A stretch of 64,000 nt of DNA, taken from assembly GCA_018873245.2 (NCBI GenBank), contig JAEMBT020000008.1, forward strand, positions 9,545,172 through 9,609,171, given 5' to 3'. The notes under the pieces are model-generated. The model was given only the letters and a program-made list of their open reading frames with translations. It was not told the origin of the DNA and searched no databases. The stretch's first letter is position 1; each line of letters begins with the position of its first letter. Shown here piece by piece: positions 33,776 to 45,670 of this stretch. Both the position numbers and the translations under genes were made by a program. The stretch comes from Archegozetes longisetosus (Eukaryota; Arthropoda; Arachnida; Sarcoptiformes; Trhypochthoniidae).

Positions 33776-33894
33776 TTTTAAATCAGTGGTTCTCAAACTT
33801 TTTTTCGTGGACCACCTGAACGTCTAAAAAATGTTCGCAACCCATTATGACAACTTTTTCAATTAAACATTTTTATTCAATCAAAACCGTGTAA

Positions 33895-34105
33895 TTGTTA
33901 ATTGCTACAAAGCTCATCAATATTAGGAACAATTTTAGTCAATGAAATATGTAAATCACTTTCTACTTCCAATTTAGTTCTGTATTTATCTTTTAGATAA
34001 ATAAGATCAGAGAAAGCAGTTTCGCACAAATAAGTTGAAGAAAAATGTATTAATTGATTGATAGCGATTTCAGATAAATTTGGGCATTGTTTCTCAACGC
34101 CAATT
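33895..34105 (-). pseudogene. hAT transposase C-terminal domain fragment
   Basis: One minus-strand frame reads FWIGVEKQCPNLSEIAI, HFSSTYLCETAFSDL, then KYRTKLEVESDLHISL and ELCSN before a stop at about 33900. This is the hAT dimerisation region of ZBED5-like transposases. The catalytic middle is missing between this piece and the BED finger. Confidence 0.8.
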
Positions 34106-34163
34106 CAGAAAGAAGTTAGTTTTGCATTATTGTAATTCATTCTTAATTTTTCTGCATTTTAGT

Positions 34164-34451
34164 TCAATTAATTCGTCTTTCAATTAAATAGTTAATTGAC
34201 TTATTAATGCATTTCTTTTGTTTGAAATATTCAGTTTTGCCATTAAAAAATTTTAGATTGTAGTTCTTATCGTTTGGGTGTTTGGTCTCTAAGGGTCTTT
34301 TCACTTTAGACGGTTTCAAACATTCATTCGATAGCATTTCAAAGCATGAAATGCATATCGGTTGAGAGATATTACTTCCATCATCAATAAATCTTAATTT
34401 TAGATATGAATCGTTCGTTCTCTTATCAGTTTTAATCAAATATATATCCAT
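34164..34451 (-). pseudogene. hAT transposase N-terminal BED finger
   Basis: 95 codons from an ATG at 34451. ICISCFEMLSNECLKPSK supplies the Cys pair of a BED zinc finger. The following VKRPLETKHPN has Pro where the first zinc-binding His is expected (KRHLETKH in the family), so the finger is probably dead. EYFKQKKC follows as in ZBED-like transposases. The frame ends where the internal deletion begins. Confidence 0.8.
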
Positions 34452-34778
34452 TTTTCATGAGTACTAAACAATTATTGTGGAATATTACTTATATTGTGAA
34501 ATACTAATTACAGCTCAAGATAGAGAGGTTTAGCTGTAAATTTACTTACTTATTTTGTTTTTCTCAAGCATTAAAATCATAACATTTTTTTAATCTAATT
34601 TAATTGTTGAAAAACAGTGTACTGATTCAGTACTAAGTCGTTCATAATTCTCAACAAAAAATAAACTGAAATTACTTTTATACATTATTATGTATTTAGT
34701 TCACAGTACGCTGTATTCAAATTTACAGTCCTTTAAATACTTTCTATAATTTATATGATTTATAAAGCCTTAAATGTA

Positions 34779-35183
34779 CTATCGGCCAAAAATGTATGTT
34801 AAATAAAACTTTTTCACGGCTTACATGCTTAGGGATCACTTTAATGTTAACATAATAAACATTTTTAAAGCTTTTATAAACTTTAGTTTAAGTCTGACTT
34901 GTGGTAAAACAAAATAATCAACTTTTGCATTAACCGTTTTCCTGATTAAGAGTTCATAAATTGTTTACTTTGCTCAATCATTCATTTGATGAATTTAAGT
35001 TACTTATGTTAAAGTCCGATACAAATTATAACACTTATAGAGATTTAAAGATAAGCCTCGCAATTCATGACTCAAAATAATATGACGAAATTATTTATTC
35101 AATCTTTCCCTTATTTGGTTTAATCCTCATTGGCTTATACTGATTTTTAAGCGCACTTTGACATATACTTTTTTGGCCGATAG
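34779..35183. mobile_element. Tc1-like MITE nested in the hAT element
   Basis: Inverted ends CTATCGGCCAAAAA and TTTTTTGGCCGATAG, flanked by TA at 34777-34778 and 35184-35185. 405 bp without coding sequence. Confidence 0.82.
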
Positions 35184-35239
35184 TACTTATATAAGAAACC
35201 TAAGCGGCGACCCACCATTTGAGAACCGTTGCTTTATAT

Positions 35240-38100
35240 CATATTTAGTGCAACTCAATGATTATTTATGCGAAAGTAAAAGCTATCGAAACAACACTTA
35301 GCTTGTTATGAGAATGTGATAAATATATGAACCAAAGCGACAACTAATTCACAAAGTCAAAAGTCTAGGCCTTAATTGGTCCATAAATGCAAAATTATTA
35401 ACAGAAACCCATTTTTATTGATAGGAATTCAACTTTTTTATAGAATTCATGAACATGAAACACAGACTGTGTTATGAATCATCTTTTAAATAAGTTGTAT
35501 ATATGGGAAAATATCGTTAAAACCGTATAAACAGTTTGTAAACTTCCGTCGGAAGTTGGCCAGAAATGGTCAGGTTTGGGTCAGAAGTGGTTAAGTGTGG
35601 TATCAAAATGTTCAGCTTGACGAACTGGACCCAATGGTGTATCACACTTGGGGGTGGAGGGTTGAGAACCCCTTTAGACCCATTAGCCCGGATTCACCCA
35701 TGTTTTGTATGAGACATGATTTTTCTTACATGAACACAAACCCATACATTTTCCTTTACGGTTGCAGATGTTATGGCTTTCACAAGATATTATTTCTCGA
35801 GCTTTTTGTCTACTTTTAAAGACAAAGGTTCCCGAATAATAATGAGTATTATAAAAATTAACATTTTGTGAAATTACTATTGAAAAATACGTACTAAGGC
35901 TTAACGCTCAACACTCGAGCGTTGAGCATCACTGCTTTTCAGTTTTCTCTTTTCGAATGCTTTATATAATAATTATTAGTGTTTTAAGAAAAGGTTTTTA
36001 AACAGCATTTGTCTGATTATCAGAAAGGAAAGCAAAAGTGAAGTCAACTATAATAAAGAAATAAAACTTTGGTCAAAACCCAAACAAACCGAGTTTCAAA
36101 TAAATATTAGAAAAGAAAATATTATTTATTTGTTGTTATTGTAATTGATTTGCGAACTCCATCGAGTCATAGAAATCAAGTTTAAATAAATTTATAATTT
36201 ATGGTAAACTTTGTTTATTTAACCCTCGAAACTTCAGCTTATTGTCAATGACGAGTTAACTCCAACTCCTATAACAGACCAAAAATGTCGGAGTTTTCGT
36301 ATGTTGCTAACAGTTTGTATATAAATATAAACAAATATTGAAATGGACTAAAAAGTAGCTGAAGTCAAACATATTTAATATTATTTTTGTCGACCTCAAA
36401 ATTAATAACACTTTTCTCTGAATCTTGTTTATAATTAAATTACAATATATTAGATAAGAGCAAGTCATTTATAAGTAATGAGTTAAAACTCAATCCCCAG
36501 AAAAATACTTATTTTTATCATAACTTAAAGGCTTGAAAACGAGGCTTACCTCACAATCAAAGTTGACGATCAGAGACTTGAATACCAAATAAACAGTAAA
36601 TCAATTGAGATATTAATGAAAACAACTTTTTTTTAATAAAACATCACTTTTAACAAAGTGGCAGGAAAAATTAAGTTTTGAAGTTTCCAAGATCTCAGTT
36701 CAAATTTGACAATAAAATGAACTAATATAAGATTTTCTTAGTCTGACAAAATTAATTCACAAATAAAAACAAAAAATATTTCGAAAAACTTTTAGTATAA
36801 ATCAAATTTGAACACAAACTAAACAATCATAAGAATAAGACTTGTGAACAAGCATTTACTGAATCATAATAAACAGAATTTGAATCAAAGCTTTTATTTA
36901 GAAAGATCTTATGACATATTATCTGGTTTATTACAAATTAGACCTTCAACTGAGAACGAAATCACGCACACTATTAATATAAAGGATTCATTCTTACTAA
37001 AAGTTAAGTCAATCTTTCCAACGAAATCGCGTTTACATTTAAAAGTTATGATAAACATGATTCGATTTGGATAAATGTTTCACATGAAAAGTATCACGTA
37101 CTCCACAACGACTACTACTTCGGTATCTTTTGAATATTTTCCAAAACTGTTTCACCATTGAAATGCTGAAAGTTTATGTCATAATCTTTATGATTGCGAT
37201 CCCAGCTCTGGACCGAGCCTGACCACTTCTTATCAAATCTGGCTAACTCATGACTAGAGTATCCAACATTCACTAATAAACGTTACAAATGCTATGCATA
37301 ACCGATATGATCTAATCATTAAACCAACCAAATCTTCGCCCGATATTTTGACTAACATTTCGGAATCATTTCCGTGTATTATCTGCTCTTTTATGAGATA
37401 TGAAAATTCGAGTACAACAGGAAAACAATCCACAAAATACAAAAAGTGCACTAAATGAGAAACAAAATCAATAATTTTTCACTCATTATAAGATGAGAGT
37501 AGTGTTGCACCCAACGAACTTTAAATTTACGAATAAATCAATAATTTGATAGGAATATTCTTTTAATGTTTCAAATCGAGTTCTGCATAAGAAAAGTTTC
37601 AAATGTTGGTTTGAACCAATTTTTAGCGCTTAAGCACTAATTACTCAAATTTTGATGCTCTAACACACAGCTCAACAAATATTGCAAACATGTTCGCAAA
37701 TTTTGGAAATTTAATGATAAAATTTAGAAAATTGGTTTGAATCAACACTAAGTATCAAACTAATAAAGTTATTCCAAATCGATTCGAATAACAGATACAA
37801 AGAAATACAAAGAATGGAGAGTATAAGACAACCGATTACGTAAATCTGTATTTTGAGTGAATTTTCGCAATAATTCAATGCTTACAAACTCCATGAAAGT
37901 GTTAATTGATCTGATTTACTCATTCGAAGTAACATTTAATACCAGACAATTAATACACTGCGTTGAAACAAATTCAAACCATATTTTATGGTTTATGAGT
38001 ATAAAAGAGATCAATAGTTGACATAAATGATCACCAAATCTATCGAAAGAGTCTTTACTATACTTCGTTTGACTTAAAGTCATATTAAAATATAATTCAT
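35240..38100. other. Long stretch without recognised genes
   Basis: Only short open frames. The 75-codon frame at 35595-35819 (WYQNVQLDELDPMVYHTWGW) is not recognised and has no splice or repeat support. A hairpin with GCTCAAC / GTTGAGC arms lies at 35901-35928. The remainder is AT-rich with no clear repeats. Confidence 0.4.
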
Positions 38101-38120
38101 ACAAATATTTATTCTGTGCA

Positions 38121-39497
38121 TCATTTACTCTGGTACTCAAGTTTGTCTAAGTTCTTCATCAGGTCTTCTTGTGATGCGGTGTCTTCGCCGACGATACCCT
38201 TCTGTTCACTTATACTTTGCATTCTCTTCAGCAAAGTTTCCACTTCTATACCAGTCGGCGAACTCCCTATCAAAGTATAATTTAATACAATATTAGCGCT
38301 CGTTTTCTTCTTTTTGTCTTATTTTACTTTTTGGACCAAACATTTTTCAAACTTTGTCTTCAAATTTTCGGCTCAAAACCAAATGATTAGGTTTTTCAGC
38401 CCATTATTCGATCATAAATATGACTAAATATGACACTCGAGTGTGGATACAGTCTATTATTATTGTTACAAAACGCTATTGTTATGCACTAACTTTATGT
38501 TAATTTTTGATTGAATGCACAAAACTTTCTATTATTAAAGTTATCAAAAATTGTTTTTTTGCATTTTTTGCTTCAAAGTGAAGAAATTTTTGGTTTACTG
38601 CCAAAAAATGATTTATAGTCTAAAAAATATTTAGCGATTAATCTTCGCGTGCCTTCATTTTTCTCATCTGTATTTCGCTCATATCTATGTCTATATCTCT
38701 TAAATGATTTATTAGTGTTAACACCTCTCACAAAAACTTATAAAACAAAACTATATTTAGTAAAAGTCAATCAAAGTCATCAAAAAGTCTTTATATAGAA
38801 AACCTTTTATTAGAAAATTCTTAATTTATTTTCTACGATAAGTACTTAAACACAATTTCGTATTCAAATTAACAAAACACTGAAACCATGTTTGGGAATA
38901 AGTTTGCGAAATAAACTCAACACAACAAATGGTTTTAATTGACGAATGAGTACGAAAAGTTATAATAAGAGACTTCAGTAAAGATCTCAATGTTGAATAA
39001 AACACTAAAAGCGATTCCATTGAATAGCAATTGAATGCATTCCGGATTGAAATTAAGCCGAAAAAGTGAACTTTGCATCAAAATAACTAAAAGTTAATAA
39101 AATGAACTTTAAATCCACTGAACAATGAATAGAAAAGAAACTTTGGACTTTAGCAGTGCCAAAGGGCTGATTAGTGATTAATTTGAAGGACACAACAGTT
39201 TTACTTAAGAAGAGCTAAATGTGAGTGACTCAACGTAATTAACAATAAGAGCAAAACAATAGTTGCGAATCAATACAAACCTAAGGTTTGAGGCGATGCG
39301 GCATTACTTTTATTGGTATTTCTATCACTGCTGACAACAACCGGACTGTTGTGACCGTTTTCTTTCTCATCACTATTATTATGACCGATAGTGTGGCCCT
39401 CAGTCCCGATATTACAGCCGAACACAAAGCTGGACAGCGCGTGAAAGTGAGAAAATAACGATCGCGTGAACCAATTCCGACAGAGACCACGAATCAC
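38121..39497 (-). CDS. Unidentified two-exon gene (3' end)
   Basis: Two minus-strand exons join in phase. The upstream exon (about 39497-39281) ends SNAASPQTLG at a GT donor (39280-39279). The downstream exon (38266-38121) begins after atag and reads GSSPTGIEVETLLKRMQ, ISEQKGIVGEDTASQ, LMKNLDKLEYQSK and TGA. AATAAA follows about 10 bp after the stop. The protein is polar, with a Ser/Asn/Asp-rich part and a helical C-terminus. No family recognised. An alternative is splicing at AGA|GTAAAT just before the stop. The 5' limit is not established: the upstream frame lacks an ATG, and the intron prediction is my inference. Confidence 0.4.
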
Positions 39498-39620
39498 TTC
39501 CTTTCGTTAATTTCTGTCATAAATAATAATTAATCGTTTCGTTAGACTCAGGAGTGCAACAAAACACAAACTGCAAAACAACAGTACGACAAACACACCA
39601 ATAATTGTTTGCTTACAATA

Positions 39621-39848
39621 GCATTGAGTTACGCATTGAGTTACGCATTGAGTTACGCATTGAGTTACGCATTGAGTTACGCATTGAGTTACGCATTGAG
39701 TTACGCATTGAGTTACGCATTGAGTTACGCATTGAGTTACGCATTGAGTTACGCATTGAGTTACGCATTGAGTTACGCATTGAGTTACGCATTGAGTTAC
39801 GCATTGAGTTACGCATTGAGTTACGCATTGAGTTACGCATTGAGTTAC
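39621..39848. repeat. 12-bp minisatellite, 19 copies
   Basis: Exactly 19 copies of GCATTGAGTTAC, apparently without internal variation. The unit has no stop in several frames on both strands, so spurious reading frames span it. It lies about 120 bp upstream of the putative minus-strand gene at 38121-39497, in its promoter or 5' leader. Confidence 0.97.
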
Positions 39849-39895
39849 ACCAAACACACACTTTTCTTAATTGTTGTCCCAATTCGTCTCAGAAC

Positions 39896-40465
39896 TAGTG
39901 TATGACATGAATTCCTATTCCTGCAGGAACTCCTGTCCTGTCCTGTTCCTGGTCAGGAATTTACAGGAATGGGAAAGGCTATCATAACTACAGGACAGGA
40001 ATTCTTGTTCGATTCTAAATTCCTGTAAAACTCCTGTAAAATTAAAACTGGACATAAGTTTGACATAATTTCTTCATTACTCGGATATTGGGAACAAAAT
40101 AGAAGTTCTTATCCCCGACTCTATCGGTTGACTATTCGTTTGCTGTCTATCCCTCCGACCAACCTTTCAGGCGAAAGGAATTTCAGTGCCGCTGGTCTAA
40201 CACTCACTGACCATCGTTCAAGACTTAGTTCACAGAACGTGAATGAATTGCTTTTTGTTAGATCTAACTTTGATTTGTATTGAATATACATTCATTGATT
40301 GTATTTTCATTTGATTTTTTGAATAAATTTTTAAAACACATTAAATGTCAGGAAAACCGGAAAACCGAACAGAAATGAAAATTTAGGGCTCAGGACAGGA
40401 CAGGAATCGGTTTTGAGAATGCAGGACAGGACAGGAATTCCCTTTTAGTACTTTGTCGATCACTA
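39896..40465 (+). mobile_element. hAT element, deleted, with 8-bp duplication
   Basis: Perfect duplication CTCAGAAC at 39888-39895 and 40466-40473. Ends TAGTGTATGACA and TGTCGATCACTA. Subterminal zones contain repeated aggacaggaatt / cctgtcctgt motifs in inverted orientation. It retains only the C-terminal piece of the transposase (about 40078-40283). Confidence 0.92.
40078..40283 (+). pseudogene. hAT transposase C-terminal domain fragment
   Basis: One plus frame reads YWEQNRSSYPRLYRLTIRLL, then SIPPTNLSGERNFSAAG, then RSRLSSQNVNELLFVRSN and a stop at 40281. This is the conserved hAT dimerisation region (Ac/hobo type). The N-terminal three quarters of the protein are absent. The frame is open, so the element may be fairly young. 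Confidence 0.88.
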
Positions 40466-40473
40466 CTCAGAAC

Positions 40474-42211
40474 TACTTTTAATCACTTAATAATAAATCG
40501 CTTTTAGACCAAAATTACGAACATTTCTTTTCTAATACATGAAAACAAATGACAAAACAAATGACTTCCGCTATTAATACGAATTTATAATTGACTTTAT
40601 TTTTATATTGTTCTACTCTCTTATTAAGACCGATACATATTTTGCAAATTAATTTATTTCCTAGTTTTTGTCTCAAATTTGTTTTCATTTCTTATTTTAA
40701 TCTCTGTTTCCAACTGTCATAAGTTTTGTCATTTTTGCCTCTCATTAATGAGTTGTAAGCAAATTATTATTAGTTTTGCAAATAATTGTTTGCATTATAA
40801 CTCCGTTTGTTTTCAAGTCATTATAAAAGCTCTCAAACAAATCATTTAAAGTTGAGTTCATTTACTTTACTCTTAAGATATTTAAAGAAAAGATTTTGAA
40901 AAGTTTTCTAATGAAAAATATTTAGTCAGAAGTAATGGACTAAAAATGATTTACTCGAATAAATCACTAAAAATTGATTGACCACAAAATTGGCACAATT
41001 TATGAGTTTATTTTTACATCTGAAAGTCTTTTTCCTATCATCTAACGTCTGATTCAATATTTTATTTGTCTCATTTATGTCTCATTTATATTACAGTTAT
41101 TTAAGCATTTGGTTCAGCAAAATAGTAGTTAAGTATTATGTCTTAATTCAATTGTCTATAATATCTCATATTTGAGATAACAACAGATATTTAATAATAG
41201 TCTATTTCTGTTCTCAATCACTCAAAACTTAACGAAAGTTGTACTCAATTATAAAAACGTTTTTTATTTGTGATGCGATTCAATTTGTCCAAATCTATCG
41301 TATATTTAAAGAGATGGAGAATGTGGTCTCAGTTTTTTGTGAACATTGCTATCGATTTTGCATGAGATGAGAAAAGTTGTTTTTTGTTAAATTTGATGCT
41401 CAAATTTGTGCCTAATATGTCATTCTTTAAATTGATTTCGCTTCAAAGGAAAACGTTCTCATGCAATAAAAACGTTGCAGTTCTTGCCCGCATATAATCC
41501 TTAATGTTGAACATAAAATTCAGATTCGCACAAAACTTTTATTCAATCAATTTTATTAATACTAATATATTTTGAAAAAGTTTCAAAGTTTTGATCGTCT
41601 CATATGAGGTTTATTAGAAATAAAGGTCGAGTGAAGTGGCAATTCAGTAACACATTCAGTGATGTTTAGAAATGTATGCATTAAAAAAGCAGATCATTTA
41701 CAATTTGATTACTTTGTTTTACATAATATGTCAGTCATTTAAATACTTATTCGCTAATCAAAGATAAGCCATTTATTTGAGCATTTCTCTGTTGAGACTT
41801 CAGTTTTCCTCATTTTAACTTCAAAACTGACCTCATCTTAATTACAAACCACATAATTGAGCGCTTCGTGAAGTAATCGTTTAAATGAAGACAAACTTTA
41901 CAAAATGACTCAATTTTTTATGAAATTAACAAACAAATCAAAGTTCTAACAGAATAAAGATAAAATATTCCGTAGAATTGAAATGAATGTCAACTTGACT
42001 TCAGGCCTTAATGTTGAGGTCAAGTTTTATTTTTATTTTTGAATTATGCCTAAAATAAGAGATAAATTGTTATAAAAAGTGGTTTTCAAGTATCTAAAAC
42101 GCCATAAAATTAGGGAAAGGGTCAAAAGTGATTACGACCTGATAACAAGTTTTAAACAGTGTCCTCAACTTTGAGCGACTCGATTAAAATTAACAGTTAT
42201 TGTGGTTCGAC
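40474..42211. other. Non-coding stretch
   Basis: AT-rich intergenic DNA. I found no frame, splice-supported exon or terminal repeat. Confidence 0.4.
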
Positions 42212-43179
42212 CGGTTAAATCCTATTATGCGCCGCCACTATATAGCAATAAAATTATTTTTTACATTTTTATATTTTCATCAATTCTTATGTAATCTTTA
42301 TCGCTGATTACGAATATCTATTCCAAAAAATTCTAAGTCGAAGGGTTTTCGAGTTATTCGATTTATGTTAGACTAAATTAGGTTTTTAAAAATTTAAATA
42401 AATAATATATATGATTTAAAATAGTTTTTAACGCTGATTACGAATATTTAATCAAAAAAATTCTAGATTGAACAGGTTGTGATATTCATTTTATAAATAA
42501 ACTTAGCAAAATTCAAGTTTAAAGTCATTTAAGTCTTTATTAAATCACAAATATTATTAATTATCACATCAAATTAATGCTTAAAAATTATCACAAAATT
42601 AAAATAATTACATTGATTCGAAATAACAAATGATTTAGGATTATTAATGACAAGAATAAATGACAAGAATTAATAACAAAAATTAATGGCAACAATTAAT
42701 GACAAGTTTATGGTTCATAGTAGGAAATTAAAGTTTCGTTGGGGTCGATGTTTTGTTTGCGTCGAAAACCGGGATATACTTGTGAGATATCATAAAGAAA
42801 TTAAATTAAAAACCACATTGAAATGATGTATCATATGAAATATTTAAATAAATTTGTAAAATTTATTAAATTCGATCTAACTTAAAGTCGAATATCTCGA
42901 AAACCCTTCGACTTAGAATTTTTTTGACGTCATCATTTTATTCAGTTTTAAAAACTACATTGAAATGATGTATCACATGTAATGTTTAATTAAATTTGTA
43001 AGAATTATAATGTTCGATCTAAATTAAAGTCGAATATTTCGAAAACCCTTCGACTTAGAATTTTTTGGAATAGATATTCGTAATCAGCGATAAAAATTAC
43101 ATAAGAATCGATGAAAATATAAAAATGTAAAAAATAATTTTATTGCTATATAGTGGCGGCGCATAATAGGATTTAACCG
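42212..43179. mobile_element. MITE with long inverted repeats
   Basis: Arms of about 140 bp start CGGTTAAATCCTATTATGCG and include ccgccactatatagcaataa and aatatctattccaaaaaatt. The interior has further diverged copies of the cgaaaacccttcgacttaga motif. No target duplication or transposase was recognised, so the superfamily is open. Confidence 0.8.
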
Positions 43180-43874
43180 AGTAAATAAAACTTTGTTCGT
43201 TTAATATTTTGATTAACTATGATACTTGAAAGTAAGACTTAGAATTTGGTTCTTCTACGGAGTAAGAACGAATCGACAAGCCTTATTTCATAAGAGAACA
43301 ATCTTTCAATATAATCTTGAGAGAAAATAGAAAATCAATTAAACCAAAATATTAAAGAGAATGTTTAAAATCTATTTACTTTAATCAAGGCGCAAAAAAA
43401 TTTCAATAGAAGTTTTGCTTAAAAATTATAATTATACTTTAGATTCTTGTTTTGATATGTGTTTAACGATAACTGACGTAATTTATTTATCTGAAACTAA
43501 TGACAATATTTATATTACTTGACGTGCGTTAAAATTTATATAATGAATTGCTTATATATTATCTTTATTAGAATAAATATTTCAAGCGAAGGTATATTTT
43601 TATTTATAGCACTTTGCACATAAATGCGTAAAAATATTTTATTACCTTAATTTTAATTCGATAATTTCAAGAATATATGGCCTGGCTTTTTTAATTTCTG
43701 GTTTCATCGGGTAATAGAGTCGTGCGCGTCAGATTAATTCTATAATTGAGGTATCGAGAATCTTTGTACTATAGCCTATAATTTTAGAAGCGATGATCGT
43801 ATCAAAATTATTTATATATAGTTTTAAAGCATAGGGAATACCTTAAAAATCAATATATCGCAGATTTCACATTA

Positions 43875-44239
43875 AGGTGCATTTACACGAGGCGATATTC
43901 ATCGCACGTTGCATGTGACATTCGTCGCCGAAACTTATTGCATCGTGTGAATGGAAAATTGAAGCGATAGACATCGCGTGAAACATATGACGTAGGCATT
44001 GCTACGGTTTCTACTTTTACAACAATATTGCAGCAATTTCGTATACGATTGGATGTTAAAATTACGTTTTATTTTGTTGCCAGAGCACTCACTGAGTCAG
44101 CGTTCAATGCTTTAAAGTGATTCATTTTAGTAGAGCAAAATTGTATGCAATGAATTGCAGCGACTAATCATCAACGCAACTGATTGAAATAAAAATGGCA
44201 GGTGATGTGCGATGAATACTATCTCGTGTTAATGCACCT
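43875..44239. mobile_element. Harbinger-type MITE, copy 1
   Basis: Ends AGGTGCATTTACACGA and the complement of AGGTGCATTAACACGA, flanked by TTA on each side (43872-43874, 44240-44242). 365 bp, non-coding. Same family as 53611-53847. Confidence 0.88.
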
Positions 44240-44264
44240 TTAAATACACGTATTCAATGTGAAT

Positions 44265-44450
44265 TAAATTCGAAGTGACTATTTGAGTGACAAAAAGGAA
44301 AATCTGACCAATTTAATTTATATTTTAAATCAATTTTCAACTTAAAAATGATAATTAATTTTCTAAATGAAAGTCAAAATCAATTATACCTATTAAAAAA
44401 TCTATTTAAATAACTTATTGAAAAGTTTTAGAATATCCATTTTAAATACA
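44265..44450. repeat. Dispersed repeat, direct partner at 59820-60010
   Basis: Shares gaagtgactatttga, gaaagtcaaaat-aattata and ctatttaaataa with 59820-60010 in the same order and strand. Non-coding. Confidence 0.6.
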
Positions 44451-44493
44451 AATATTTAAATTTAAATTGTTTATAAAAATGATTTATATAGAT

Positions 44494-44722
44494 CAGGCCC
44501 GCCAAACCACGGCTCGCGAAGCTTTAATTCATGGCTCGCGAAGACTTTCGAGAAACTAAAAGAATGAGCACTTAAAACTTTTTAGAAAATGCTTTAGTAT
44601 TATATGATATTTAACTGTATTTAAGTTTGGCAAATGCTATTTCAATTTAATTATATTCTGGCTCTCGCCTCGAGTCATTTTCAATTTTCGGCTCTTCAAT
44701 AAAAAATGTCTGGCGGGGCCTG
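44494..44722. mobile_element. Short hAT MITE with 8-bp duplication
   Basis: Perfect duplication ATATAGAT at 44486-44493 and 44723-44730. Ends CAGGCCCGCCAAAC and the complement of CAGGCCCCGCCAGAC. 229 bp, non-coding, with ggctcgcgaag and gagcc subterminal motifs. Confidence 0.92.
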
Positions 44723-45670
44723 ATATAGATTATCATTAAACCTTTGCTTCAAAAATTGAGATTTAATACTGAGCTTAACCCTATGGTGACTTAATTTTAT
44801 TCCTCAAACTTATAAAGAAAATTGAACATTGAGATTTATATCTCAATTAGAATTTAGAATTTCTTATCATGTCAAAATATTTCTCAATTTTCTGTTTATA
44901 TAATTCATAAACTTTTACAAAAAAACATTATTTATTCCATACTTACCCAAAAATTTATGATACTTATTATTTAACAGTATTTCAGCGTGTTCAACTCAAT
45001 TTTAGAATTGCTGCCTAAATAGCACTAGCTAATTAAAGTCACAAGTTTTTCTTAATTTTTATTCAAAGTGGAATATATTGCAAATTATGAGACAGTATCT
45101 CAATGGTTTGTAATTAGTTAGATCGTGAGTAAACTGAACATTGATTTATTAATACTTAAAATGCTAAATAAAAGAAATTTTGACTTATATTCGCTCAAAT
45201 TCGAAGTTTTGAAGTATTTTTCACGAAATTTCAAAGGCTTTATGAGTGAAATGTTTCTATTAGAGAAGAGAATCCTCAAAATTTTCGCTTCAATTCCCAT
45301 CCCATTCCCATAAAAGATCGAATTGTGATTCAGATTCTCATCTCTAGTTTCTATATTTTATTGGTTAAAGTAAAAAAATTTAGACTCTTGAAACTGTATA
45401 CACATTTTAATATAGAAGCTGAGTGAAAATCTGTTAAAGATTAAGTTCAAAAGTTTGAAAATCAATGCTCTCTTCACTCTGAATGGATTCAACAAAACGT
45501 CGAGAAATTAAACTTCCGAAAAGTTTGATGTGTTTGTTATGTAGACTGTAAAGTGTTCTTATCACAACATCAGATGATGAGAAGAGAACGAATTTCGTCA
45601 AATTGCTTAAAATAACAGGCATTCAATCAGAAAACCTTTGGACAGAGAGATGACATTTAGATAATATTGC

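Larger units (their letters stand above)
33784..35231 (-). mobile_element. hAT element (BED-finger type), internally deleted
   Basis: Ends CAGTGGTTCTCAAA and the complement of CAACGGTTCTCAAA are typical of Charlie/ZBED-like hAT elements. The flanking octamers TTTTAAAT and CTTTATAT match at 6 of 8 positions, a decayed duplication. Minus-strand fragments encode an N-terminal BED finger (34164-34451) and a C-terminal dimerisation domain (33895-34105). A Tc1-like MITE is inserted at 34779-35183. Confidence 0.87.
43250..45670 (+). repeat. Left arm of a large inverted duplication
   Basis: Segments 43250-43640 and 45060-45670 recur in reverse order and opposite orientation at 53290-53960 and 51530-53060. 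Matches include tttgacttat-side sequence around gaacattgatttattaat, gcaaattatg, gagagaaaatagaaaatcaa and tttatagcactttgcac. Similarity is interrupted by later insertions on each side. The middle of the arms (about 43900-45050) could not be matched by eye. Confidence 0.7.

Noticed and set aside
35595-35819. 75-codon plus-strand ORF
   Set aside because: No motif, splice support or repeat context; length is expected by chance.
39507-39905. Frames of about 90-115 codons on both strands across the minisatellite
   Set aside because: They arise because the 12-bp unit has no stop in several frames; the peptides are pure tetrapeptide repeats with no supported exon.
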